Both the position numbers and the translations under genes were made by a program. Below, one piece after another: positions 10,476 through 19,950 of a stretch of DNA of 64,000 nucleotides. This stretch comes from Panulirus ornatus (lineage: Eukaryota; Arthropoda; Malacostraca; Decapoda; Palinuridae). The DNA lies in contig NC_092270.1 of assembly GCF_036320965.1 (NCBI RefSeq), positions 18,087,940-18,151,939 on the forward strand. Direction: 5' to 3'. Position 1 is the stretch's first letter. Each line of letters opens with the position of its first letter. Below the pieces are notes generated by a model that saw nothing but the letters and a program-made list of their open reading frames with translations, was not told where the DNA came from and ran no database searches.

Positions 10476-13400
10476 GTTAGTTGAAGCAAAATTTTAGTTT
10501 CAGCTATCTTGATTATGTCATAAGGAAGGCATAGGGGCAATGTAGATATTCTTGATTTGTCTTCACTGATCACATTGCAGACGTCTACTCTCTTACTGTT
10601 TCTATACTTCTTAAGTTCTTTGATCACCATTCAGTGTCTGCTCTCTGTCATTTCTTTTTCAGACTTTTCCCATCAAAATTCCTTGCAATTTGCAGAATTG
10701 AAGAACTCAATGGCGTGAAGCCATATAGTTTTGATCACTATTTATGTGTCTCATTATCACAGTCATAGACTTACTCTGCTGAAAACACTATCAAAACTGT
10801 AATTCCTGGAATTAGATTATTCATTCCCAATGTGTTCTTGCACACAATCTTACCTCTCCTACTCAACTTAACCTTTCTTGCTGGAGGCCTTGATAGGTAG
10901 ATATGTAAAAGGAAGTGCTAGAAACATTCCCAACCCACATTCACTCTTATACTGCATATTTTAAGGACATACCCTAGAAAAGTGCAATATTAACTTTGAA
11001 GGTATCAGGCCAGTTGACTTTCCCACCTGCTCAGGGTCTGGGTTCTCAGGATTATGTTCAGGTACTGTATATTTTTGTATCAAAGGTATAGAACCATCTG
11101 TGGTTGACTGCAGACTAGCTATAACTACACTAAAATGAGCTGCTGTTGTCTTGAGACCAGCTGTGATTCACCACAGATGATTTGTGATTAGCTTCAGAGC
11201 AACTGTGATTTACCCAATCCATCTATGATTGACCTTAGTGGCATATATACAAATATCATTTTCCATGTCATCTATTATTTCTTTCCTTTGGCAGCTTGAC
11301 TCACAAGAAATAAGATACTGCTTGGATGTTTAGGGTGATAGGGCTTTTCAGTGTTCTGTCTTACTGGTAGTGTAGTGTTGTCTTTCTCCACCATATTGCT
11401 AGCCACTATCATGTGGTGGCAGCAGCTTGTCAACTAATCAGTCCACCAGGGTGATGACATGAATGACCCATTCTATGCATGAGACAGATCCACCCAACCA
11501 TTCAGATTTCTCGTGATTGTGTGTAGACTTGATACCTTGTCTTCTGTTTTTAAATCCCCCAACTCTTATGGATTGGTATCTTTTTATAGTTTCTTAGATT
11601 ATTGTGCACTGTAAGTATACTTTGATAAGGTATTTAGGCTTCACATTTATTTTTACACTGCACAGGGAAATAGCATATTGGGTGAAAGAAAAAAGGTAAA
11701 GGGAAAGAAAGTAGAAATTAATCAGGGCTCTGTATTTGTAAACCTAATGCTGAAAGAAAGAAAGGTTATATGAAGAGGAAAGGACAAAAGCAGGAATAGA
11801 ATTCAGGCCTAGCTATTAAAGGGAAGAAGGTGTCATAATAACCAATCCTTGAGTGCAGGAGCCAAGGGTAGCAGCAGCCAAACTTGTGCCACTTTCTGGT
11901 CCAAACATTGTGGGTAGGAACACATGCATACAATTCACAATAACAATTTCTATGCAGTGATTACTGTTGCTGTATTTACTGTCAGTGATCCCCTTCATTG
12001 GTGGGGTTTTTGCTCATCCTCCCATGATTGGTTTTTCCTGATTATTAGATTGTTTTTTTTATTGTTTTGGAGATTTTAATTGTATCGCCCCAGGCAGGGG
12101 ATTTGCACTAGAGTTAGGGACTAGAACAGCATTGCTGTTGGTAAAAACATTGTTTCAGACCTCAAGGGGCTGCCAGCTTGAGGACATATGTCAACTGGTC
12201 AAGTCTCCATTTTCTTTGGCTGTCCCCTGTTAACCATACTTGATGTTTTGGTTGACAAGGAGCCTTCAGAGCTCAGTCATGGGGGAAGGGGGAGTCTCTA
12301 GTTTATGTAAACATCAATTTCTTGTTAGAGCCATGGCATAAGAAGTAAATTTTGGTTGATCACCCCCTCCCCTTTCCACCAGGTTTTGGTGGGTTGTATT
12401 GAAACAAAGGAACCCCATGTTAAGTATATTTATCATGGCAGCTGCACTACTTTAACTGAGAAAAATGAACTTCCTCTGAGGGGTGCATGCTTGTTGAAAA
12501 CAGTAGTTATGTCCTCATTTTGCCTTGAAAAGATTGGATGGATACTTTTGAGATCCTTCATTTACCTCCTTATCATGCACTAGTCACTGATTCATAAAGG
12601 ACCTTGGATTTACAACTTGCTATTTTGGTGAGAGGCCATGTACACTATTGTAGGGAATATTAACAGAATTTAGGGCCCCAGCCTCAACCCCTCAGACAAG
12701 CATAAAAGGGCAGGAATACACATTTCCATGAGCTAGATTTGCCACCCTTTTAACAGGTTCATTTCAGTAGAAGAAAAAGATTTATTTGGAGATTTCCAAT
12801 GAGAATATTGTGAAGTTTTGGAATGGTGGTAACCCTGAAAATTTGCTGATGCCCTCGGCTTATGAAGCCCTGTCTCCATCGATAGTTTGGAGAGATGAGT
12901 GTGAATGGGGCTGCAGTTCTTCAGAGAGTCGCATAGAAGTAGAAATATGGATATAGGGTCAAAGTTAGTGGCAGATAAATGGGGGAAGGCTTGATGATTC
13001 CATGACTATTTCCCTCTATGAATGTCCTTCAGCTGGATTGAGGGGTCTAGTTTTAGTTTTTGATGTACAGCGCCACATATGTGCAGTAATAAATGAACAG
13101 AGTTTTTATATTTCTCGTCCCCTTTTGGAGAAGCATCATATTTTCACATTAGCTGCATTAGTAAATCAGCTGATTCAAGCATTCTTTCTTTATGAAGTGA
13201 TCATTTAGGCAGACACCCTGTTGAGGTCTTTTACTATGTTTGAATGTTGTAAGGGTCAACTGCTTGTTATAAGAAGGAAATCCTCAATTAAGTCTTTGTC
13301 ACAGAGGCTAGTGCCTTCCTACCTTCATGTATATTCTCTGATTTTTTATTTGAGGCTGTAGGGAGTCAGTGCTGTGACCTTACACTCATCACCCTGTAAA

Positions 13401-13555
13401 GTTATCTAACAGCTCCAGCAAAAACAACTACTACTGCATTATCATCTTCAGTAACAACAGTAACTAACAACTATAAAAACAAACCTTGATTTGCAATATT
13501 TTGATGCAGATTATCCTTTTTCTTTAATAAAGATCAAGATGATTCTTGAATTTAA
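10476..13555 (+). other. AMFR intron 2, first segment
   Basis: About 3 kb of intron without a recognised transposon. Around 11090-11225 a phrase like CTGTGATTNACC is repeated loosely four or five times, a decayed minisatellite. Open frames at 11816-11998 (minus), 12356-12583 and 13002-13208 match nothing I know. Confidence 0.5.
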
Positions 13556-13559
13556 TGAT

Positions 13560-14262
13560 TTTTGGGTCTGATGACTAGTAGCCACTAAGTGGGTAAAACA
13601 GCCTTGGTGCAAGAGGATGTTGGCAGTGTTCCTGTTCCCTTTTGCAAGATTTCTCTGACTCAGAGTAGTAGGTGTTAGTTGGTAGATAGCCAACAACCAA
13701 GGAGGTATATTACCAGTACTTCCCACCTGGGTATTAGGAGGGTCAGTGACATCTGGTTAGTGAGCCAGCACTTTAGTGGTTGTCAGGTTGCACTTCTTTG
13801 ACCCAGGTAGCTGTCTTTTCTTTCTGCCTCACTAACATGTGGATTACTGGCATTCTGTCGTCAAACACAATCTCTTCTTATCATATGTAACCCTTGACAA
13901 CACTTAGTTCACGTAGCTCATTCTTCATAACTAGATTTTTACCTCTGGTGAGCACCATGTGCTAGCGTTGCCTTTTGGCAAAGTGGTTGGAGCAGTAGAT
14001 AGAAGTAGTAGGCAGGAATATTAAGTTGAAACATTTTGTATAAGTTGTTGGTAGGAGCATAAGAGAAGTAGAAGCTTCTGCAAACACTGTGCTAGACTTT
14101 TCCCCTGCCAGTGGCCTGTTAAGGATAAGGCACTAAAGGCAAAGAAGCAGCACTGGAGTTCTTTAGTTATGGAGGCTCTGCTCCCATGGCCACCCCTTGG
14201 AGGGAGTTCCAATTGAAAAGGGCATCAGAGATATAGATAGATAGTCATCATATTTGGATTTT
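13560..14262 (+). repeat. Dispersed repeat ending in a GATA tail (3' part of a GATA-tailed LINE family)
   Basis: From ACCCAGGTAGCTGTCTTT (about 13803) to ATAGATAGATAG (about 14252) this is colinear with 53796-54262. Shared blocks include TGCCTTTTGGCAAA, GGCCTGTTAAGG, GGCACTAAAGG and GGCCACCCCTTG. It ends in AGAGATATAGATAGATAG. The upstream part (13560-13740, containing GGAGGTATATTACCAGTAC) is probably part of the same repeat. No intact coding frame remains. Confidence 0.65.
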
Positions 14263-14429
14263 TGTAGATGTTTAAACGAACACTTTCAGAAGCCTAACTG
14301 ATGATCTTTTACATTTATTTACCCCGTAGCAGACAGTACCACATGGTTTAGCAGTATTATTTGGCTTTACTATGATATTCTGAAGACTCTGTTGTAAGTG
14401 AATCAATAGGTTTAGAAGTTTTTTCCAGC

Positions 14430-14760
14430 CTTCTATCTATCTATCTGTATCTCTGATACCTGTTCCCTCAGGCATTCCATGAATTCTTCCACCATATCTC
14501 TCTTTCCAGTACTCTTGCACCTTATTTCCCCATGTCACAGGTGGTCTTGCTCTCACACCAACCACTTTAATTGTACTATCATACATTTGACATGTGAACT
14601 CCCCATCTTGCATTCTTTGCTTATCTCTAAACCTTCTCAAAGTATGTCGTTTCATCCGCTTTACCACTTCCTTATTAGAGTGAAGCCAGTAACACAAAAG
14701 TTTCATATGAAACTGCTTTACATGAGCCTTTGGCCATAGCACTTGACACTGATTTTAGTC
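14430..14760 (-). mobile_element. C-terminal remnant of a GATA-tailed LINE
   Basis: The minus-strand frame at 14437-14742 (101 codons) contains LRRFRDKQRMQDGEFTCQMY and GVRARPPVTWGNKVQEYW. This is the terminal module (FGHhxRM...RGRPxxRW-like) seen at the C-terminus of several LINE ORFs, but clearly diverged from the RTE family of this window. It is followed in LINE sense by GATACAGATAGATAG, the same kind of tail as the repeat ending at 14262. The two stand tail to tail about 170 bp apart. Confidence 0.55.
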
Positions 14761-15116
14761 TGATGTAAGATAAATTGAGATCCTCATTATTAGGGAAATC
14801 TGTAACAACATTTCAGCCTCTTTCTCAGCATTTTATGGACAATATTGCCATGAAAGATCTCATGAAAAATTTTGTTTAACTTTGGGATCAGAAAGAAAAA
14901 TTCTTGAAATTCATATCTTGTTTAGGCTTGAGAATTTAGATTTGAGGATCATATTATTTAGGTAAGATTAATTCAAATCTTGAGTTTCTTACTAAAAAGT
15001 GAAACTATTAGATTGAGGATTAAAGTGATTTTATTAAAGTTTTTAAAAAATTTCATTCAAGAAACATTGTCCTTTATGTCCAGGCGACTTGAAAGATCTT
15101 GGTTTTACAGAAAATA
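14761..15116 (+). other. AMFR intron 2, unique segment
   Basis: AT-rich intronic sequence without a recognised feature, forming the left flank of the twin-primed LINE insertion. Confidence 0.5.
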
Positions 15117-15124
15117 TATTTTAT

Positions 15125-15535
15125 TTTCTGAAAACCCATACTAATCTTCACCTTAGCCTCCACAAGATAATGATCAGACATCCCTCCAGTTGCACCTCTC
15201 AGCACATTAACATCCAAAAGTCTCTCTTTCGCACGCCTGTCAATTAACACGTAATCCAATAACGCTCTCTGGCCATCTCTCCTACTTACATAAGTATACT
15301 TATGTATATCTCGCTTTTTAAACCAGGTATTCCCAATCATCAGTCCTTTTTCAGCACATAAATCTACAAGCTCTTCACCATTTCCATTTACAACACTGAA
15401 CACCCCATGCATACCAATTATTCCCTCAACTGCCACATTACTCACCTTTGCATTCAAATCACCCATCACTATAACCCGGTCTCGTGCATCAAAACCGCTA
15501 ACACACTCATTTAGCTGCTCCCAAAACACTTGCCT
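15125..15535 (-). pseudogene. Inverted AP-endonuclease fragment of the twin-primed LINE
   Basis: On the minus strand it reads from VFWEQLNECV through VIVMGDLNAKVS (Asp/Asn catalytic motif), RALLDYVLIDRR and GGMSDHYLVEAKVKI (Asp-His motif) to MGFQK, then leaves the element into flanking DNA. The frame is open throughout. The N-terminal third of the endonuclease, including the LSETKL glutamate motif, is absent, and the fragment is cut off from its RT partner. It cannot give a working endonuclease. Confidence 0.88.
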
Positions 15536-17716
15536 CTCATGAATGTTGGGGTGAAGAAGGTGGTGAGAGTAAGTGAGCTTGGGAAGGAGACCTGTGTGGG
15601 GAAGTACCAGGAGAGACTGTGTACAGAATGGAAAAAGGTGAGAACAATGGAAGTAAGGGGAGTCGGGGAGGAATGGGATGTATTTAGGGAATCAGTGATG
15701 GATTGCGCAAAAGATGCTTGTGGCATGAGAAGAGTGGGAGGTGGGCTGTTTAGAAAGGGTAGTGAGTGGTGGGATGAAGAAGTAAGAGTATTAGTGAAAG
15801 AGAAGAGAGAGGCATTTGGACGATTTTTGCAGGGAAAAAATGCAATTGAGTGGGAGAAGTATAAAAGAAAGAGACAGGAGGTCAAGAGAAAGGTGCAAGA
15901 GGTGAAAAAAAGGGCAAATGAGAGTTGGGGTGAGAGACTATCAGTAAATTTTAGGGAAAATAAAAAGATGTTCTGGAAGGAGGTAAATAGGGTGCGTAAG
16001 ACAAGGGAGCAAATGGGAACTTCAGTGAAGGGCGTAAATGGGGAGGTGATAACAAGTAGCGGTGATGTGAGAAGGAGATGGAATGAGTATTTTGAAGGTT
16101 TGTTGAATGTGTCTGATGACAGAGTGGCAGATATAGGGTGTTTTGGTCGAGGTGGTGTGCAAAGTGAGAGGGTTAGGGAAAATGATTTGGTAAACAGAGA
16201 AGAGGTAGTAAAAGCTTTGCGGAAGATGAAAGCCGGCAAGGCAGCAGGTTTGGATGGTATTGCAGTGGAATTTATTAAGAAAGGGGGTGACTGTATTGTT
16301 GACTGGTTGGTAAGGTTATTTAATGTATGTATGACTCATGGTGAGGTGCCTGAGGATTGGCGGAATGCGTGCATAGTGCCATTGTACAAAGGCAAAGGGG
16401 ATAAGAGTGAGTGCTCAAATTACAGAGGTATAAGTTTGTTGAGTATTCCTGGTAAATTATATGGGAGGGTATTGATTGAGAGGGTGAAGGCATGTACAGA
16501 GCATCAGATTGGGGAAGAGCAGTGTGGTTTCAGAAGTGGTAGAGGATGTGTGGATCAGGTGTTTGCTTTGAAAAATGTATGTGAGAAATACTTAGAAAAG
16601 CAAATGGATTTGTATGTAGCATTTATGGATCTGGAGAAGGCATATGATAGAGTTGATAGAGATGCTCTGTGGAAGGTATTAAGAATATATGGTGTGGGAG
16701 GCAAGTTGTTAGAAGCAGTGAAAAGTTTTTATCGAGGATGTAAGGCATGTGTACGTGTAGGAAGAGAGGAAAGTGATTGGTTCTCAGTGAATGTAGGTTT
16801 GCGGCAGGGGTGTGTGATGTCTCCATGGTTGTTTAATTTGTTTATGGATGGGGTTGTAAGGGAGGTAAATGCAAGAGTCCTGGAAAGAGGGGCAAGTATG
16901 AAGTCTGTTGGGGATGAGAGAGCTTGGGAAGTGAGTCAGTTGTTGTTCGCTGATGATACAGCGCTGGTGGCTGATTCATGTGAGAAACTGCAGAAGCTGG
17001 TGACTGAGTTTGGTAAAGTGTGTGGAAGAAGAAAGTTGAGAGTAAATGTGAATAAGAGCAAGGTTATTAGGTACAGTAGGGGTGAGGGTCAAGTCAATTG
17101 GGAGGTGAGTTTGAATGGAGAAAAACTGGAGGAAGTGAAGTGTTTTAGATATCTGGGAGTGGATCTGTCAGCGGATGGAACCATGGAAGCGGAAGTGGAT
17201 CATAGGGTGGGGGAGGGGGCGAAAATTTTGGGAGCCTTGAAAAATGTGTGGAAGTCGAGAACACTATCTCGGAAAGCAAAAATGGGTATGTTTGAGGGAA
17301 TAGTGGTTCCAACAATGTTGTATGGTTGCGAGGCGTGGGCTGTGGATAGAGATGTGCGCAGGAGGATGGATGTGCTGGAAATGAGATGTTTGAGGACAAT
17401 GTGTGGTGTGAGGTGGTTTGATCGAGTAAGTAACGTAAGGGTAAGAGAGATGTGTGGAAATAAAAAGAGCGTGGTTGAGAGAGCAGAAGAGGGTGTTTTG
17501 AAATGGTTTGGGCACATGGAGAGAATGAGTGAGGAGAGATTGACCAAGAGGATATATGTGTCGGAGGTGGAGGGAACGAGGAGAAGAGGGAGACCAAATT
17601 GGAGGTGGAAAGATGGAGTGAAAAAGATTTTGTGTGATCGGGGCCTGAACATGCAGGAGGGTGAAAGGAGGGCAAGAAATAGAGTGAATTGGAGTCATGT
17701 GGTATACAGGGGTTGA
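15530..17716 (+). CDS. LINE reverse transcriptase, open 728-codon frame lacking the endonuclease
   Basis: The longest open frame in the window. It covers the linker (SELGKETCVGKYQERL), the RT fingers (KMKAGKAAGLDGIAVEF; NYRGISLLSIPGKLYGR), palm motif A around residue 365 (FMDLEKAYDRVDR, Asp 367), LRQGCVMSPWLFN, the active site FADDTALVADS (Asp 475 and Asp 476), YLGVDLSADGTMEAEV, LYGCEAW, and the C-terminal module GHMERMSEERLTKR...RGRPNWRWKDGV. It ends VVYRG and a stop. Architecture and C-terminus resemble RTE/BovB elements, whose single ORF of about 1000 residues is endonuclease followed by RT. The nominal start (ATG at about 15539) is an accident of the inversion. There is no evidence it is translated; it matters because it shows a recent insertion. 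Confidence 0.85.
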   Translation: MPLMNVGVKKVVRVSELGKETCVGKYQERLCTEWKKVRTMEVRGVGEEWDVFRESVMDCAKDACGMRRVGGGLFRKGSEWWDEEVRVLVKEKREAFGRFLQGKNAIEWEKYKRKRQEVKRKVQEVKKRANESWGERLSVNFRENKKMFWKEVNRVRKTREQMGTSVKGVNGEVITSSGDVRRRWNEYFEGLLNVSDDRVADIGCFGRGGVQSERVRENDLVNREEVVKALRKMKAGKAAGLDGIAVEFIKKGGDCIVDWLVRLFNVCMTHGEVPEDWRNACIVPLYKGKGDKSECSNYRGISLLSIPGKLYGRVLIERVKACTEHQIGEEQCGFRSGRGCVDQVFALKNVCEKYLEKQMDLYVAFMDLEKAYDRVDRDALWKVLRIYGVGGKLLEAVKSFYRGCKACVRVGREESDWFSVNVGLRQGCVMSPWLFNLFMDGVVREVNARVLERGASMKSVGDERAWEVSQLLFADDTALVADSCEKLQKLVTEFGKVCGRRKLRVNVNKSKVIRYSRGEGQVNWEVSLNGEKLEEVKCFRYLGVDLSADGTMEAEVDHRVGEGAKILGALKNVWKSRTLSRKAKMGMFEGIVVPTMLYGCEAWAVDRDVRRRMDVLEMRCLRTMCGVRWFDRVSNVRVREMCGNKKSVVERAEEGVLKWFGHMERMSEERLTKRIYVSEVEGTRRRGRPNWRWKDGVKKILCDRGLNMQEGERRARNRVNWSHVVYRG

Positions 17717-17939
17717 CGTGCTGTCAGTGGATTGAAGCAAGGCATGTGAAGCGTCTGGGGTAAACCATGGAAAGCTGTGTAGGTATGTGTATTTGCGTGT
17801 GTGGACGTGTGTATGTACATGTGTATGGGGGGGGGGGTTGGGCCATTTCTTTCGTCTGTTTCCTTGCGCTACCTCGCAAACGCGGGAGACAGCGACAAAG
17901 TATAAAAAAAAAAAAAAAAAAAAAATATTTTATATTTTT

Positions 17940-18431
17940 TATTATGTTTAATTGCTGTCTCCTGCGTTAGCAAGGTAGTGCAAGGAAACAGACAAAAGAA
18001 TGGACCGACCCACCCACATACACATGTATATACATAAACGCCCACACACGTTTATGTATACCTATACATTTCAACATATACATACATATACATACACAGA
18101 CATATACATACATACACATGTACATGTTCATACTTGCTGCCTTCATCCATTTCCATTGCCACCCCGCCACATGTGAAATAGCAAACCCCCCTATTCCTTG
18201 CATGCTTTCCACCCTCCTGTATGTTAAGGCCCCAATCACTCAAAATCTTTTTCACTCCATCATTCCACCTCCAGTTTGGTCTCCCACTTCTCCTCATTCC
18301 CTCTGCCTCTGACACATATATCCTCTTTTTCAATCTTACCTCAATCATTCTCTCCATGTGACCAAACCATTTCAACACACCCTTTTCTGTTCTCTCAACC
18401 ACGTTTTTTTATTTCCACACATCTCTCTTAC
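17940..18431 (-). mobile_element. 5'-truncated RTE-like LINE copy with internal deletion
   Basis: Lies tail to tail with the preceding copy. The minus strand carries the 3' tail at 17944-17990, the TA/CA-rich 3' UTR, then the C-terminal frame at 18052-18402 (VLKWFGHMERMIEVRLKKR, RRSGRPNWRWNDGVKKIL). About 230 bp of the long 3' UTR, and the sequence just upstream of it, are missing at about 18193, where GCAAACCCCCC joins TATTCCTTGC. Confidence 0.82.
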
Positions 18432-18834
18432 AGAAAATTATATATAGAATTTTTGCCACTGTTGCTTTATGCATTTATCAGGAAGATACATTCCTTGCTT
18501 GATCAGAAATTAAGTTTCCCTTTTTATAACCATGGCTGTCAATCAGAACTTGTGCTGTAAGGGTTTTGGTTTCTATCATGGCTCTCTTAGGGAATTTCTC
18601 ATTGGTTGAAATTAGCATGATTGGTGTCTGGCATTTTATGTATGACAGTACTATTGTTATGATTAGGTTAACCTACCTTATGAGGCTTTGAGTCTACGGC
18701 CATCAGAAGATGGTCCACTGTGGGGGCTGATTAGTATTAAGGGTAGTACTTGTTTTCTCTTTTTCCTTATGTTTACAGAAGTTCCCTTTCATCTTGTGGT
18801 TATTCTCTCTGATGCTCAAAAGGCTCTGGATATA
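18432..18834 (+). other. AMFR intron 2, unique segment
   Basis: About 400 bp with no recognised feature between two LINE copies. Confidence 0.45.
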
Positions 18835-19795
18835 TATGTGTGTGAAAGGAGAAAGTTGAGAGTAAATATAAATAATAGCAAGGTAATTATTAGGTTCATT
18901 AGGGTGTAGGGACGAGTTAATTGCGCTGTAAGGTTGAATGGAGGAAAATTGGAGGAAGTGAGAGAGCAAAAATGGGTATGTTTGAAGGAATAGTAGTTCC
19001 AACAATGTTGTGTGGTTGTGAGGCATGGGTTGTACGGAGGAGGGTGGATGTGTTGGAAATTGAATGTTTGAGGACAGTATGTGGTGCGAGGTGGTTTGAT
19101 CGAGTAAGTAATGAAAGGGTTAGAGAGATGATTGGAAAGAAAAAGAGTGGTTGAGAGAGCAGAAGAAGATGTGTTGAATGGTTTGGACTTATGGAGAGGA
19201 TGAGTGAGGAAAGATTGACAGAGGATATATGTGTCAGATGTGGAGGGAACAAGTGGGAGACCAAATTGGAGGTGGAACGATGGAGTGAAAAAGATTTTGA
19301 GCAATTAGGGCGTGAACAACAGGGGAGGTGAGAGGCTTGCAAAGAATAGAGTGAATTAGAATGATGTAGTATACTGGGGTCAATGTGCTGTCAATGGATT
19401 GAACCAGGGCATGTGAAGCGTCTGGGGTAAACCATGGAAATGTGTGCGTGAGGCCTGGATGTGGATAGGGAGCTGTGGTTTCAGTGCATTACACATGACA
19501 GCTAGAGACTAAGTGTGAATGAATGTGGCCTTTTTGTCTGTTTTCCTGGCACTACCTTGCTGAAACAGGGGTGCATTTTTGTCTGTTTTTCTGGCACTAC
19601 CTTGCTGAAGCAGGGGGGTATCTATTCTGCTTCCTGTGGGTGTGGTAGCGACAGGAATGTATGAAGGCGAACAAGTATGAATATGCACGTGTACATATGT
19701 ATATGTCTGTGTATGTGTATGAATATGTTGATAAGTTTATTTATGTATATGTCTGTGTATGGGCATTTATGTATAATGTATATGGTTTTTTTTAT
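18835..19795 (+). mobile_element. Decayed RTE-like LINE copy, long 3' UTR, internally deleted
   Basis: Begins CERRKLRVNINNSKV and jumps over roughly 130 bp of the consensus to AKMGMFEGIVVPTMLCGCEAW (frame at 18921-19154). It then continues with frameshifts through the C-terminal module into a long-form 3' UTR. In the 3' UTR a segment (TTTTTGTCTGTTTT..CTGGCACTACCTTGCTGAA) is tandemly duplicated at about 19530-19618. It ends near 19795 without the usual terminal motif. Confidence 0.78.
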
Positions 19796-19797
19796 TA

Positions 19798-19950
19798 TTA
19801 TACTTTGTTGCTGTCTCCCGTGTTAGTGAGGTAACGTAAGGAAACAAAAGAATGGCCCAACCCACCCACATACACATGTATATACATGCACATATACATG
19901 TCTGTGCATCTCAACGTATACATATATATATATACACACACAGACATTAT
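19798..19950 (-). mobile_element. RTE-like LINE 3' end, probably the left part of a copy split by the full-length element
   Basis: The minus strand shows the terminal motif (on +, CTTTGTTGCTGTCTCCCG at about 19803) and the TA/CA-rich 3' UTR, stopping at ACAGACATTA. The matching remainder of a long-form 3' UTR resumes at about 23425 with ACAGACACATACATATA on the far side of the full-length element. I read the two as one older copy with a nested insertion. Confidence 0.62.

Larger units (their letters stand above)
15125..17925 (+). mobile_element. RTE-like LINE copy with inverted 5' segment (twin-priming structure)
   Basis: The left part (15125-15538) is endonuclease sequence on the minus strand. 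The right part (from about 15540) continues on the + strand through the RT and 3' UTR to a long A tail at 17904-17925. Compared with the full-length copy at 19951-23268, the inversion point falls at one place in the element (after GFQK, before NVRVKRVV), with only a few bases lost. This matches inversion by twin priming during target-primed reverse transcription. The 3' UTR is the short form. TATTTTAT at 15117-15124 and 17926-17933 is a possible but low-complexity target duplication. Confidence 0.88.

Noticed and set aside
17145..17675. Long antisense open frames across the LINE copies (for example 17145-17675 and 17264-17740 minus; 20126-20666 plus)
   Set aside because: They are complements of the RT coding strand, occur at the same place in every copy, and are rich in Ser/Pro/His with no domain. 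Codon bias of the sense frame explains them.
15530..17716. The 728-codon RT frame as a domesticated host gene
   Set aside because: It has the typical 3' UTR and A tail of a recent LINE insertion, an accidental start at an inversion junction, and no sign of promoter or introns.
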